From an uncultured Eubacterium sp. (lineage in GTDB: Bacteria; Bacillota; Clostridia; Oscillospirales; Acutalibacteraceae), in assembly GCA_945979635.1 (NCBI GenBank), contig CAMFPZ010000084.1, positions 1 through 5,090 on the forward strand: a stretch of DNA of 5,090 nucleotides. Reading direction: 5' to 3'. Of the stretch, positions 1 through 5,044 are shown one piece after another. Under the pieces are notes generated by a model. The model did not search any database and was not told the origin of the DNA. It was given only the letters and a program-made list of their open reading frames with translations. A program made the position numbers and the translations under genes. The first letter of the stretch is position 1. The number at the start of each line of letters is the position of its first letter.

Positions 1-115
1 CGCAGAGTAAGGGCAAATCAGCCAATTTTAACCACGGTTTGGATTGCTCTTTATTACCTTTGTTGTATCCGGTTGCTGCAATAAGTATTATTACAATCAT
101 AACAAGATATTCCAT
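1..115 (-). CDS. Small membrane protein, N-terminal part only (runs off window)
   Basis: I do not recognise this protein. Thirty-eight codons are visible before the window edge, with no stop. It starts MEYLVMIVIILIAATGYNKG, so residues 3-15 form one uninterrupted hydrophobic stretch that would be a membrane segment or uncleaved signal anchor. A polar, lysine-rich stretch follows (about residues 17-30, including KGNKEQSKPW), then a more hydrophobic part. The start is well supported: ATG at 115-113 is preceded, 5 nt away, by a very strong ribosome binding site (GGGGGGTG, 128-121). A near-consensus promoter and a LexA-like palindrome lie upstream, and a possible antisense RNA covers the start. 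The gene could encode a type I toxin-like peptide, a holin-like peptide, or simply a larger membrane protein. The missing 3' end prevents a choice. Confidence 0.6.
   Translation of the reverse strand, partial: MEYLVMIVIILIAATGYNKGNKEQSKPWLKLADLPLLC
63..91 (+). promoter_or_regulatory. Possible promoter for the antisense RNA
   Basis: TTGTAT (63-68, three of six bases match TTGACA) is separated by 17 nt from TATTAT (86-91, five of six match TATAAT). It lies inside the minus-strand small gene and points toward its ribosome binding site. It gains weight only from the terminator-like hairpin downstream. Confidence 0.25.
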
Positions 116-160
116 AGTATCACCCCCCTAATTATAAATTAGAGGGACAGCCCTCTTTTT
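98..160 (+). ncRNA. Putative antisense RNA over the start of the small membrane protein gene
   Basis: This is inferred from signals only. A plus-strand promoter-like pair (TTGTAT at 63-68, 17-nt spacer, TATTAT at 86-91) would start transcription near 98. A hairpin followed by a T-run ends at 160. The resulting RNA of about 63 nt would be perfectly complementary to the start codon (113-115) and ribosome binding site (121-128) of the minus-strand gene. This is the arrangement of antitoxin RNAs in type I toxin-antitoxin loci. The -35 box is weak, and nothing in the sequence proves transcription. Confidence 0.25.
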
Positions 161-172
161 ATGTAAAGGGCT
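123..172 (-). promoter_or_regulatory. Leader with mutually exclusive hairpins, one covering the ribosome binding site
   Basis: Three pairings compete in the minus-strand leader. (a) AGCCCT (172-167) pairs with AGGGCT (154-149). (b) AGAGGG (156-151) pairs with CCCTCT (146-141). (c) CCC plus CTAATT (146-144 and 142-137) pairs with AATTAG plus GGG (133-128 and 126-124) around a TAT loop, with one mismatch at 143/127. Structure (c) buries the GGGGGG ribosome binding site. Forming (b) would free it, and (a) would block (b). This arrangement could act as a translational switch or as a structured type I toxin leader. I do not recognise a named riboswitch. The pairings are visible in the sequence; the function is inferred. 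Confidence 0.35.
141..160 (+). terminator. Short intrinsic-terminator-like hairpin
   Basis: AGAGGG (141-146) pairs perfectly with CCCTCT (151-156) across the 4-nt loop ACAG. T residues at 157-160 follow, giving a plus-strand hairpin with a T-tract. The stem has only 6 bp, so it may be weak. No plus-strand gene precedes it, and its only obvious use would be to end an antisense transcript. On the minus strand the same bases lie in the leader of the small membrane protein gene. Confidence 0.35.
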
Positions 173-202
173 AACCGCCTACCGTTATTAGATAGCTCCA
201 AG

Positions 203-216
203 GGAACAAATGTTCC
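203..216. promoter_or_regulatory. LexA/DinR-like operator (GAAC-N4-GTTC)
   Basis: GGAACAAATGTTCC is an inverted repeat of two 6-base arms around AA, and it contains the Gram-positive SOS-box core GAAC-N4-GTTC. It begins about 7 nt past the minus-strand -10 box (224-229), so a bound repressor would sit on the transcription start. The classic Bacillus consensus has an outer C/G pair (CGAAC...GTTCG), whereas this site has G/C there. A single match could be chance or could bind another repressor. Confidence 0.4.
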
Positions 217-223
217 GTTCCAC

Positions 224-252
224 ATTATACTACATCTCAAATATAATGTAAA
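224..252 (-). promoter_or_regulatory. Sigma-A-type promoter for the small membrane protein gene
   Basis: On the minus strand, TTTACA (252-247, five of six consensus bases) is separated by exactly 17 nt from a perfect TATAAT (229-224). Transcription would start near 217 and give a leader of about 100 nt before the ATG at 115. The promoter lies between the end of the methyltransferase gene and the small gene, so the small gene probably has its own transcript. Confidence 0.65.
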
Positions 253-256
253 GAAT

Positions 257-1123
257 TTATTTTTTTACTGCAAGGACGAGGTTTAGGTCGCCCTGTAATT
301 CCATTTTCTTTTCGGGATAAATTTGATTGTATCGCTCAAAATACGTGCGTTCAATATCTTTGGAGTTCATCAGTTCATAGATATGAAATCCGTTTTTTCG
401 CAGTATCTCAAATACGTATTCTTCGCTGTAAGCCTCTTTCATTTCCTCGCCTGTGCCGTTTGCAAGGGCGGTTATTTTTTTGTCCTGACAGCTTTGATAA
501 TCAAACGCCAAAGACGAACCCTCACAGGCAAGGAGTGAAACCGAATGTAAAAGGTTTTCAAATTCATTATGTGACAGATACTGCGTTATACCGAACATTG
601 CAAAATAGGATTTTTCACCTGTGCAAAAGCCTTTTGTTATCAGGCTTACTGTAAGATTATCACACGATAAATCACACGGTATGTACGCAATCGGATAAGT
701 GCTTGCTTCGTTTTTTGCGAGCAATTCTTTTTTTGCACAAAGCATAGAATACCTGTCTAAATCAAAAATCTTCACACCGCGGCACAGAGAGTCTTTTGCA
801 TAACCCGTAACATCTAATCCCGAAGCAAGATTTACATACTGCCGTGTTCCAAGATAAGCTGCGTTATTCAGCCTGTTAAGATTAAACGCCGTCCTTGCAA
901 TAACATTTCCCGCAAGGCAGGAATTAATCGCGGCGTCTGCTCCCGCTCCTTTATCGAAAAATTCTGTGCCCTGCTCAATACTGCTTTTTATGGATTCGTA
1001 TTCATCAAAAAGCAGTTTTTCGCAAAGACTGTCCTCGTAGATTTTGAACAGATTTGTGCGTAAATGATGAGCCTTTATGAAAGCACACATATATGCAGTC
1101 ATACTCTCATTTTGAAAAAACAT
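257..1123 (-). CDS. Class I SAM-dependent methyltransferase, leucine carboxyl methyltransferase-like family
   Basis: A 288-residue cytosolic protein, the usual size for this family, whose bacterial members transfer a methyl group from S-adenosylmethionine to mostly unknown acceptors. Visible family features are an N-terminal ESMTAYM segment (residues 6-12), matching the usual 'SMTA'; the SAM-binding loop TRQYVNLASGLD (93-104, normally RQVVxLGAGLD); the acidic FDLD (120-123) that would hold the SAM ribose; YIPCDL (147-152) contacting the adenine; and MFGITQYL (176-183), where many relatives have WEGVxxYL. The C-terminal third is less recognisable. I chose the ATG at 1123-1121 because GAGGTGA (1135-1129) lies 5 nt upstream. 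An in-frame start 16 codons earlier has no such site. It diverges from coaX across 150 nt. The substrate cannot be told from sequence. Confidence 0.8.
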   Translation of the reverse strand: MFFQNESMTAYMCAFIKAHHLRTNLFKIYEDSLCEKLLFDEYESIKSSIEQGTEFFDKGAGADAAINSCLAGNVIARTAFNLNRLNNAAYLGTRQYVNLASGLDVTGYAKDSLCRGVKIFDLDRYSMLCAKKELLAKNEASTYPIAYIPCDLSCDNLTVSLITKGFCTGEKSYFAMFGITQYLSHNEFENLLHSVSLLACEGSSLAFDYQSCQDKKITALANGTGEEMKEAYSEEYVFEILRKNGFHIYELMNSKDIERTYFERYNQIYPEKKMELQGDLNLVLAVKK

Positions 1124-1162
1124 AAAAATCACCTCATTATATCTAATACCACGAAACCAAAC

Positions 1163-1190
1163 AAAATACAAGACTTGACTTTTATCTCAA
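1163..1190 (-). promoter_or_regulatory. Candidate promoter of the methyltransferase gene
   Basis: On the minus strand, TTGAGA (1190-1185, five of six consensus) and TATTTT (1168-1163, four of six) are 16 nt apart. Transcription would start near 1156 and leave a leader of about 33 nt carrying the GAGGTGA ribosome binding site. A better -10 match (TATAAT, 1141-1136) also exists, but it abuts the ribosome binding site and would exclude it from the mRNA. Confidence 0.4.
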
Positions 1191-1217
1191 TTTGTGCATA
1201 GAACAGGAATAAAACAT

Positions 1218-1246
1218 TTGCCTTTTTTATGTATAAGTGATAAAAT
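1218..1246 (+). promoter_or_regulatory. Promoter of the coaX-metY operon
   Basis: TTGCCT (1218-1223, four of six consensus) and TAAAAT (1241-1246, five of six) are separated by 17 nt. Transcription would begin near 1253, leaving a leader of about 20 nt that contains the ribosome binding site GAGGTGA (1263-1269). Such a short leader has no room for a riboswitch or T-box. Confidence 0.55.
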
Positions 1247-1273
1247 AAAATGACTAATACTTGAGGTGAAAAT

Positions 1274-2032
1274 ATGTTACTTGCGATAGATGTCGGAAAT
1301 ACTAATATTGTTGTCGGCGTGCTTGACGGCGACAGACTAATGTGCTCCGGTAGAATGAGCACAAACATAAACGAAACCGAGGATGAATATGCAATGCGAA
1401 TCAGCTCTTTTTTGAGACTGAATTCAATAGAAAATATTGACGGCGTAATCATCTCCAGCGTTGTTCCGGCTCTAATCAGAGCTTTATCAAACGCTGTTAA
1501 AATGGTGTGCAAAATCAACGCACTCGTCGTTGGTCCCGGATTAAAAACAGGACTTTCAATAAAAATTGATGACCCTGCACAGCTCGGTGCCGACCTCGTT
1601 GTCGGTGCGGTTGCGGCAAAGGAAAAATATCCGTTGCCGGCAATAATATTCGACCTTGGCACAGCAACAACCGGCTCCGTACTCGACAAAAACGGATGCT
1701 TCATAGGCGGAACAATCACAACCGGAATAAAAACCTCCCTAAATGCACTCTCTGCCGGAGCCGCACTTCTGCCGCAAATCGACATTTCTACACCGAAAAA
1801 GGTAATCGGAACAAACTCTATTGAGAGTATGCGTTCGGGTGCCGTAATCGGCACAGCCTGTATGATAGACGGACTGATCGAAAGATTCGAGGAGGAGCTT
1901 GGCGAAAAAGCAACGGTTATCGTTACGGGCGGACTCGGAAAAGCAGTTGCAAAAAATTGCAGACATGATATAATAATCGATGATAATCTTCTCATAGACG
2001 GCTTGAGAATTATCTATAACAAAAACAAATAG
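1274..2032 (+). CDS. coaX: Type III pantothenate kinase
   Basis: CoaX phosphorylates pantothenate (vitamin B5) to 4'-phosphopantothenate, the first committed step of coenzyme A synthesis, in the cytosol. The 252-residue length fits the family. Diagnostic ASKHA-fold motifs are present in order: the phosphate-binding DVGNTN (residues 6-11), SSVVP (61-65), the pantothenate/catalytic GAD (105-107, with the expected active-site Asp107), the second phosphate loop DLGTATT (127-133), and GGTITTG (145-151). Known family biochemistry includes a need for a monovalent cation and insensitivity to feedback by CoA. The start is fixed by GAGGTGA 4 nt upstream and by the N-terminal DVGNTN motif. It is the first gene of a four-gene operon. 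Its stop codon shares a base with the next gene's ribosome binding site, suggesting translational coupling. The usual GADR is GADL here, probably lineage variation. Confidence 0.95.
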   Translation: MLLAIDVGNTNIVVGVLDGDRLMCSGRMSTNINETEDEYAMRISSFLRLNSIENIDGVIISSVVPALIRALSNAVKMVCKINALVVGPGLKTGLSIKIDDPAQLGADLVVGAVAAKEKYPLPAIIFDLGTATTGSVLDKNGCFIGGTITTGIKTSLNALSAGAALLPQIDISTPKKVIGTNSIESMRSGAVIGTACMIDGLIERFEEELGEKATVIVTGGLGKAVAKNCRHDIIIDDNLLIDGLRIIYNKNK

Positions 2033-2036
2033 GAGG
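2032..2036 (+). promoter_or_regulatory. Ribosome binding site of metY, overlapping the coaX stop
   Basis: GGAGG begins on the last base of the coaX TAG stop. It lies 8 nt from the ATG at 2045 but only 2 nt from the in-frame ATG at 2039, so it selects 2045 as the metY start. Confidence 0.75.
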
Positions 2037-2044
2037 AAATGCAA

Positions 2045-3313
2045 ATGAAGCTAGATACAATTTGCGTTCAGGGAACATATAAACCAAAAAACGGTGAACC
2101 CAGAGTAATGCCCATTATTCAGTCCACCACCTACAAATATGACAGCAGCGTTGAAATGGGCGATTTATTCGACCTTAAGGCAAGCGGTTATTTCTATTCC
2201 AGACTCCAAAACCCCACATGCGACAATGCCGCATCAAAGATTACGGCTCTTGAGGGCGGAGTTGCAGGAATGCTGACCGGCTCGGGACAGGCTGCAAACT
2301 TTTATGCAATATTCAATATCGCACAGGCAGGCGACCATATCGTTTCGTCCTCGGCTATTTACGGCGGAACCTTCAATCTTTTTAATGTCACTATGAGAAA
2401 GCTCGGTATTGATTTCACCTTCGTTTCTCCGACTGCAACAAGAGAGGAAATACAAGCCGCAATAAAGCCGAATACAAAGGCGATTTTCGGAGAAACAATA
2501 TCGAACCCAAGCCTCGATATTCTCGACATAGAAGTATTTGCACAGGTTGCTCACGAAAACGGAATTCCGCTCATCGTCGACAACACCTTTGCAACTCCGA
2601 TTAACTGCAGAGTATTCGATTACGGAGTTGACATCGTTACTCATTCAACAACAAAATATATGGAAGGACACGCATCAACCATCGGCGGTGCAATAGTCGA
2701 CAGCGGAAACTTCGATTGGACACAAAACGACAAGTTTCCGGGACTCACAACTCCTGACGACAGCTACCACGGTCTCGTTTATTCCGAGGCATTCGGCAAG
2801 GGTGCTTATATCACAAAGGCAACCGTTCAGCTTATGAGAGACCTCGGCTCCGTTCAATCTCCAAACGACGCATTTTTGCTCAATGTCGGACTCGAAACGC
2901 TCCACCTAAGAATGGCTCGTCATTGCGAAAACGCAAAAAAGGTTGCCGAATATCTCCAAAATCACGAGAAAATCACATGGGTAAAATGTGCTATGCTCGA
3001 AAGCGACGACCAATATGAGCTCGCACAAAAATATTTGCCAAACGGTACCTGCGGTGTTGTTTCATTCGGAGTAAAGGGTGGCAGAGATGCGGCAACAAAA
3101 TTTATGGACAGCCTCAAGCTTGCGGCTGTTGTAACCCATGTCGCCGATGCAAGAACCTGTTGTCTCCATCCCGCTTCAACCACTCACCGTCAGCTCACCG
3201 ACGAACAACTCGTCGAATGTGGCGTTAGCCCCGACTTAATCAGATTTAGCTGTGGAATCGAAGCAGTTGAGGATATTATCGCCGATATAAAGCAAGCACT
3301 CGATTTGCTATAA
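2045..3313 (+). CDS. metY: O-acetylhomoserine sulfhydrylase (aminocarboxypropyltransferase)
   Basis: A PLP-dependent enzyme of the Cys/Met-metabolism family. It joins O-acetyl-L-homoserine with sulfide (or methanethiol) to give homocysteine (or methionine) and acetate. The 422-residue length fits MetY, which is longer than cystathionine gamma-synthase (about 380-400). Visible motifs are YSRLQNPT (51-58; Tyr and Arg hold the PLP phosphate across subunits), TGSGQAA (78-84), IYGG (105-108; ring-stacking Tyr106), ETISNPSLD (150-158), DNTFATP (179-185; Asp179 to the PLP pyridine nitrogen) and the lysine motif HSTTKYMEGH (200-209; PLP Schiff base at Lys204). The C-terminal RFSCGIE is the substrate carboxylate-binding region. 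It follows coaX after 12 nt and has no S-box or T-box of its own, so its transcription probably depends on the coaX promoter. A related gamma-lyase role is less likely. Confidence 0.92.
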   Translation: MKLDTICVQGTYKPKNGEPRVMPIIQSTTYKYDSSVEMGDLFDLKASGYFYSRLQNPTCDNAASKITALEGGVAGMLTGSGQAANFYAIFNIAQAGDHIVSSSAIYGGTFNLFNVTMRKLGIDFTFVSPTATREEIQAAIKPNTKAIFGETISNPSLDILDIEVFAQVAHENGIPLIVDNTFATPINCRVFDYGVDIVTHSTTKYMEGHASTIGGAIVDSGNFDWTQNDKFPGLTTPDDSYHGLVYSEAFGKGAYITKATVQLMRDLGSVQSPNDAFLLNVGLETLHLRMARHCENAKKVAEYLQNHEKITWVKCAMLESDDQYELAQKYLPNGTCGVVSFGVKGGRDAATKFMDSLKLAAVVTHVADARTCCLHPASTTHRQLTDEQLVECGVSPDLIRFSCGIEAVEDIIADIKQALDLL

Positions 3314-3330
3314 GCAGAAAGGAATAAACT

Positions 3331-3582
3331 ATGCTTGAATACAGATATGATACACAACTCCTTATTGAAGGCACGGACCTCGACGAGGACGCAATCAACG
3401 ATTATTTTGTAGAAAATTTCAAGGGCGATTGTCTCATTGCAGTAGGCGACGAGGATTTAATAAAAATTCATTACCACACAAATGAGCCATGGAAGGTTCT
3501 GGAATATTGCAGAAGCCTCGGCGAAATCTTCGATATTGTTGTTGAGGATATGGACAGACAAGAAAGAGGTCTCAAGGGCTAA
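3331..3582 (+). CDS. Stand-alone FakA/YloV (DAK-family) middle-domain-like protein
   Basis: An 83-residue protein resembling only a central/C-terminal segment of FakA/YloV, the DAK-related fatty-acid kinase subunit. The matching signature is LIEGTDLDED (11-20), AVGDEDLIKIHYHTNEPWKV (37-56; normally VGDxxxVKVHVHTNxPGxVL) and GEIFDIVVEDMDRQ (64-77; normally GELxxIKIENMREQ). The ATP-binding kinase domain and the rest of FakA are absent, and no upstream remnant exists because metY ends 17 nt before. It is therefore a real small gene and not a decayed kinase. The start is supported by AGAAAGGA (3316-3323), 7 nt upstream. Its stop overlaps the next start by one base. Such proteins tend to be annotated as related to dihydroxyacetone kinase. 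It has no kinase active site, and its function is unknown. A binding or regulatory role is a guess. Confidence 0.7.
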   Translation: MLEYRYDTQLLIEGTDLDEDAINDYFVENFKGDCLIAVGDEDLIKIHYHTNEPWKVLEYCRSLGEIFDIVVEDMDRQERGLKG

Positions 3583-3848
3583 TGAAAATAAAAAAAGGAT
3601 TTTCTATGCGAAATATCGCAGGTTCAAATATTGTCGTTCCCGTCGGCAAGGCGGGAGAAATCTTCAACGGTATGATAACCCTGAACGAAAGCGGTGCATT
3701 CTTTTGGGAATGTCTTAAGGAAGAGACAACTGTTGACGAAATCGTAGAAAAGATTTTGGACGAATACGAAATTGACGAGCAAACTGCGAAGCAGGATGTT
3801 GAAAAATTCATCAATATGCTACGCAAAAACAATCTACTCGACGAATAA
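3582..3848 (+). CDS. PqqD-like small protein
   Basis: An 88-residue protein of the PqqD family, whose studied members are peptide-recognition (RRE) chaperones that present a substrate to a partner enzyme, usually a radical SAM maturase. Visible features are MKIKKGFSMRNIAG (1-14), VVPVGKAGEIFNGMITLN (18-35), the family hallmark LNESGAFFWE (34-43), and an acidic helical C-terminal half (VDEIVEKIL, EYEIDEQTAKQDVEKFI) ending in LRKNNLLDE. No radical SAM enzyme or precursor peptide is visible nearby, so it may serve another role; many Clostridia have such orphan copies (general knowledge, not checked). The start ATG overlaps the previous stop (TAATG) with only AAGGG close by. An internal Met9 has a better ribosome binding site. 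I kept the first start because the N-terminal residues match the family. Confidence 0.75.
   Translation: MKIKKGFSMRNIAGSNIVVPVGKAGEIFNGMITLNESGAFFWECLKEETTVDEIVEKILDEYEIDEQTAKQDVEKFINMLRKNNLLDE
3595..3599 (+). promoter_or_regulatory. Internal ribosome binding site within the PqqD-like gene
   Basis: AAGGA, preceded by an A-run, lies 6 nt before the in-frame ATG at 3606. It would allow a form shorter by eight residues. It is a better-placed site than the AAGGG at 3574-3578 before the family-conserved start at 3582. Confidence 0.35.
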
Positions 3849-3854
3849 TGACAA

Positions 3855-3896
3855 AAAATCGGTACACAAATTATTTTGATGTACCGATTTTCTTTT
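3855..3896. terminator. Intrinsic terminator, probably bidirectional, between convergent operons
   Basis: AAAATCGGTACA (3855-3866) pairs perfectly over 12 bp with TGTACCGATTTT (3880-3891). The stem extends through a one-base bulge by CAAA/TTTG around a TTAT loop. On the plus strand it is followed by TCTTTT, ending the coaX-metY operon 6 nt after the last stop. On the minus strand the stem is followed by TT and a T-rich stretch, so it can also end the endolysin transcript, whose stop lies at 3903-3901. Confidence 0.88.
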
Positions 3897-3900
3897 ATTA

Positions 3901-4524
3901 CTAATTCTTTTTCACTGTGCCCGCCTTAACCCAGCCGGTCTTATAGAATCCTTCGCATTTATAAATAATACAAATATTGCCGCTTCCGATACCCTTATGA
4001 AAAACGCCCTCACCCTTCGAAACGGAGCCAATTTTGTTTTTCAAAAGACTATCACAATAAACATTTTGTGCCGAAAGCATAGTGGAGTCGCCATAGGGCA
4101 CAAGTATGCTTTGATCCTTTGGTCGAAGCACGCCTAAAAAATTAGAGTAGCTATGCTTAATTTTTGTCATAGGCTCGTGCTTTGAAGCAGGATAGTTTTG
4201 GTCATAGGAGTAGAAGCACGAGGTTGTTCCCTCGCCTGTACAAACACAAACATGACCAAATCCCGATTTTGTTTTGAACACGCCTATATCGCCCTTGTTC
4301 GGAATAAATTCAGGCGTATTTGAAATCCACGAAAAATTATTGTACAAAAACGGCGAGCTTTTGCGTTTATTATAAAATTCTATTGCGTTTCCTATCATAA
4401 CCGGATTTATGTTCAAAACATTTTTAACATAATGGTTCACTAAATCAACGCATTGTACCCCATAAACGCCATCCCAATCAATGCCTCTTCCGATGGTACT
4501 GCTCACCCACTGCTCAAATGTCAT
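3901..4524 (-). CDS. Phage-type endolysin, CHAP domain with C-terminal SH3-like tail
   Basis: A 207-residue peptidoglycan hydrolase. The N-terminal CHAP domain (about residues 1-136) carries the papain-like catalytic pair: Cys25 in YGVQCVDLVNHY (21-32) and His91 in SGFGHVCVCTG (87-97). Asn110 in YDQNY is the likely third residue. NKGDIGVF (76-83) is the typical strand before the His. CHAP enzymes cut either the stem-peptide cross-bridge or the glycan-peptide amide bond; which applies here is unknown. Residues about 150-207, with EGFYKTGWVKAG near the end, look like an SH3-type wall-binding domain. No signal peptide is visible, fitting release through the adjacent holin. AGAAGGAG (4539-4532) is 7 nt from the ATG at 4524 and 4 nt from a second ATG just before it, so I used 4524. 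It overlaps the holin gene by 11 nt. Confidence 0.85.
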   Translation of the reverse strand: MTFEQWVSSTIGRGIDWDGVYGVQCVDLVNHYVKNVLNINPVMIGNAIEFYNKRKSSPFLYNNFSWISNTPEFIPNKGDIGVFKTKSGFGHVCVCTGEGTTSCFYSYDQNYPASKHEPMTKIKHSYSNFLGVLRPKDQSILVPYGDSTMLSAQNVYCDSLLKNKIGSVSKGEGVFHKGIGSGNICIIYKCEGFYKTGWVKAGTVKKN

Positions 4525-4723
4525 CATTATTCTCCTTCTCAAGATTCATTGCTCCTGCTATTCCGGCGGCAAGTGCAGAAATAATTAAACCGAGCACCGT
4601 GGATTTATCATCCGCCTTGTTTCCTGTCAAGTTTATATACATCGCGTTCACTGTAATATAGGCGAGAGCCGATTGCAAAAAAGTTCTTATCGCTCTCATA
4701 ATGGTTTCTCTTGTAATTTTCAT
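4514..4723 (-). CDS. Small phage holin, r1t-like
   Basis: A 69-residue protein with two predicted membrane helices (about 13-32 and 43-60) joined by a short polar turn (NLTGNKADDK, 31-40). It has a positively charged N-terminus and an acidic tail (LEKENNDDI). The second helix, GLIISALAAGIAGAMNL (45-61), closely resembles the Ala/Gly-rich end helix of r1t-type holins. Such proteins form membrane lesions that let the endolysin reach the wall, and this gene lies directly before the CHAP endolysin. The ATG at 4723-4721 has AAAGGA 7 nt upstream. An in-frame start 12 codons earlier lacks such a site. The TGA stop lies inside the endolysin start region, so the two are probably translationally coupled. 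Holins are defined more by size, topology and context than by sequence. Confidence 0.75.
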   Translation of the reverse strand: MKITRETIMRAIRTFLQSALAYITVNAMYINLTGNKADDKSTVLGLIISALAAGIAGAMNLEKENNDDI

Positions 4724-4739
4724 AGCATCATCCTTTCTG

Positions 4740-5044
4740 TTACTTATGTGCCTGCTCATTCAAATATTTATCGAGCTTTGATTTTGCGATAGGTACGGTA
4801 TGGTTTGCACCAAGCTGCTCTAATCCGTCTAAAGCGGCTGACAAACCGAAGCAAATCAAACGATTTTCATCCTTCAATCTTGCAATATCTCTATCCTGGG
4901 ATAAATTGCGATTCTTCGAATCAAGCTGTTTTTCGTATACGGAGCAGATATATTTTGCAAGTGATTTTGCAATACCGAACAGCGTTAGACAAGCTGTCGC
5001 AACCGCTCCGATGGTTATGATAATTTCTGAAATCTGCGTAAATT
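4740..5044 (-). CDS. Membrane-anchored phage lysis-module protein, 5' end missing
   Basis: One hundred codons and the stop are visible; the N-terminus is cut where adapter sequence begins at 5045. The protein begins FTQISEIIITIGAVATACLT, and a hydrophobic segment runs to about residue 28. A charged helix likely to form a coiled coil follows (about 30-66, with YEKQLDSKNRNLSQDRDIARLKDENR). The C-terminal region ends KSKLDKYLNEQAHK. The start codon was probably only a few residues upstream, because small proteins of this layout (short N-terminus, one membrane segment, coiled coil) are common just before holin genes in Clostridia phages (general knowledge). It ends 17 nt before the holin start and is transcribed with it. 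It could be an accessory holin, an antiholin or a spanin-like protein. No specific function is assigned. Confidence 0.65.

Noticed and set aside
323..654. Two overlapping plus-strand open frames within the methyltransferase gene
   Set aside because: Both are antisense to a recognisable enzyme and lack ribosome binding sites and motifs.
1136..1141. Perfect TATAAT on the minus strand as the -10 of the methyltransferase promoter (with TTGTTT 17 nt upstream)
   Set aside because: Transcription would then start after the GAGGTGA ribosome binding site and leave a leader of about 6 nt without it. The upstream TTGAGA/TATTTT pair keeps the site in the mRNA.
1378..1596. GADL instead of GADR in CoaX as evidence of an inactive kinase
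   Set aside because: The catalytic Asp and both phosphate loops are intact, and the residue after GAD is likely to vary among Clostridia, so loss of function is not supported.
1129..1995. A 288-codon open frame on the minus strand across coaX
   Set aside because: It lies antisense to a clear coaX, its translation is Ser/Pro/Ile-rich without recognisable motifs, and it has no convincing start. It is a frame shadow.
2234..2644. A 136-codon minus-strand open frame inside metY
   Set aside because: It is antisense to the conserved PLP-enzyme core and has no family signature or ribosome binding site.
3849..3900. Phage attachment site between the PqqD-like gene and the endolysin gene
   Set aside because: The only repeat here is the terminator inverted repeat. 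No direct repeat, tRNA end or integrase is visible to support an att site.
4805..5020. A 71-codon plus-strand open frame at the right end
   Set aside because: It overlaps the minus-strand lysis-module protein, whose composition (membrane segment plus charged helix) and spacing to the holin are far more gene-like.
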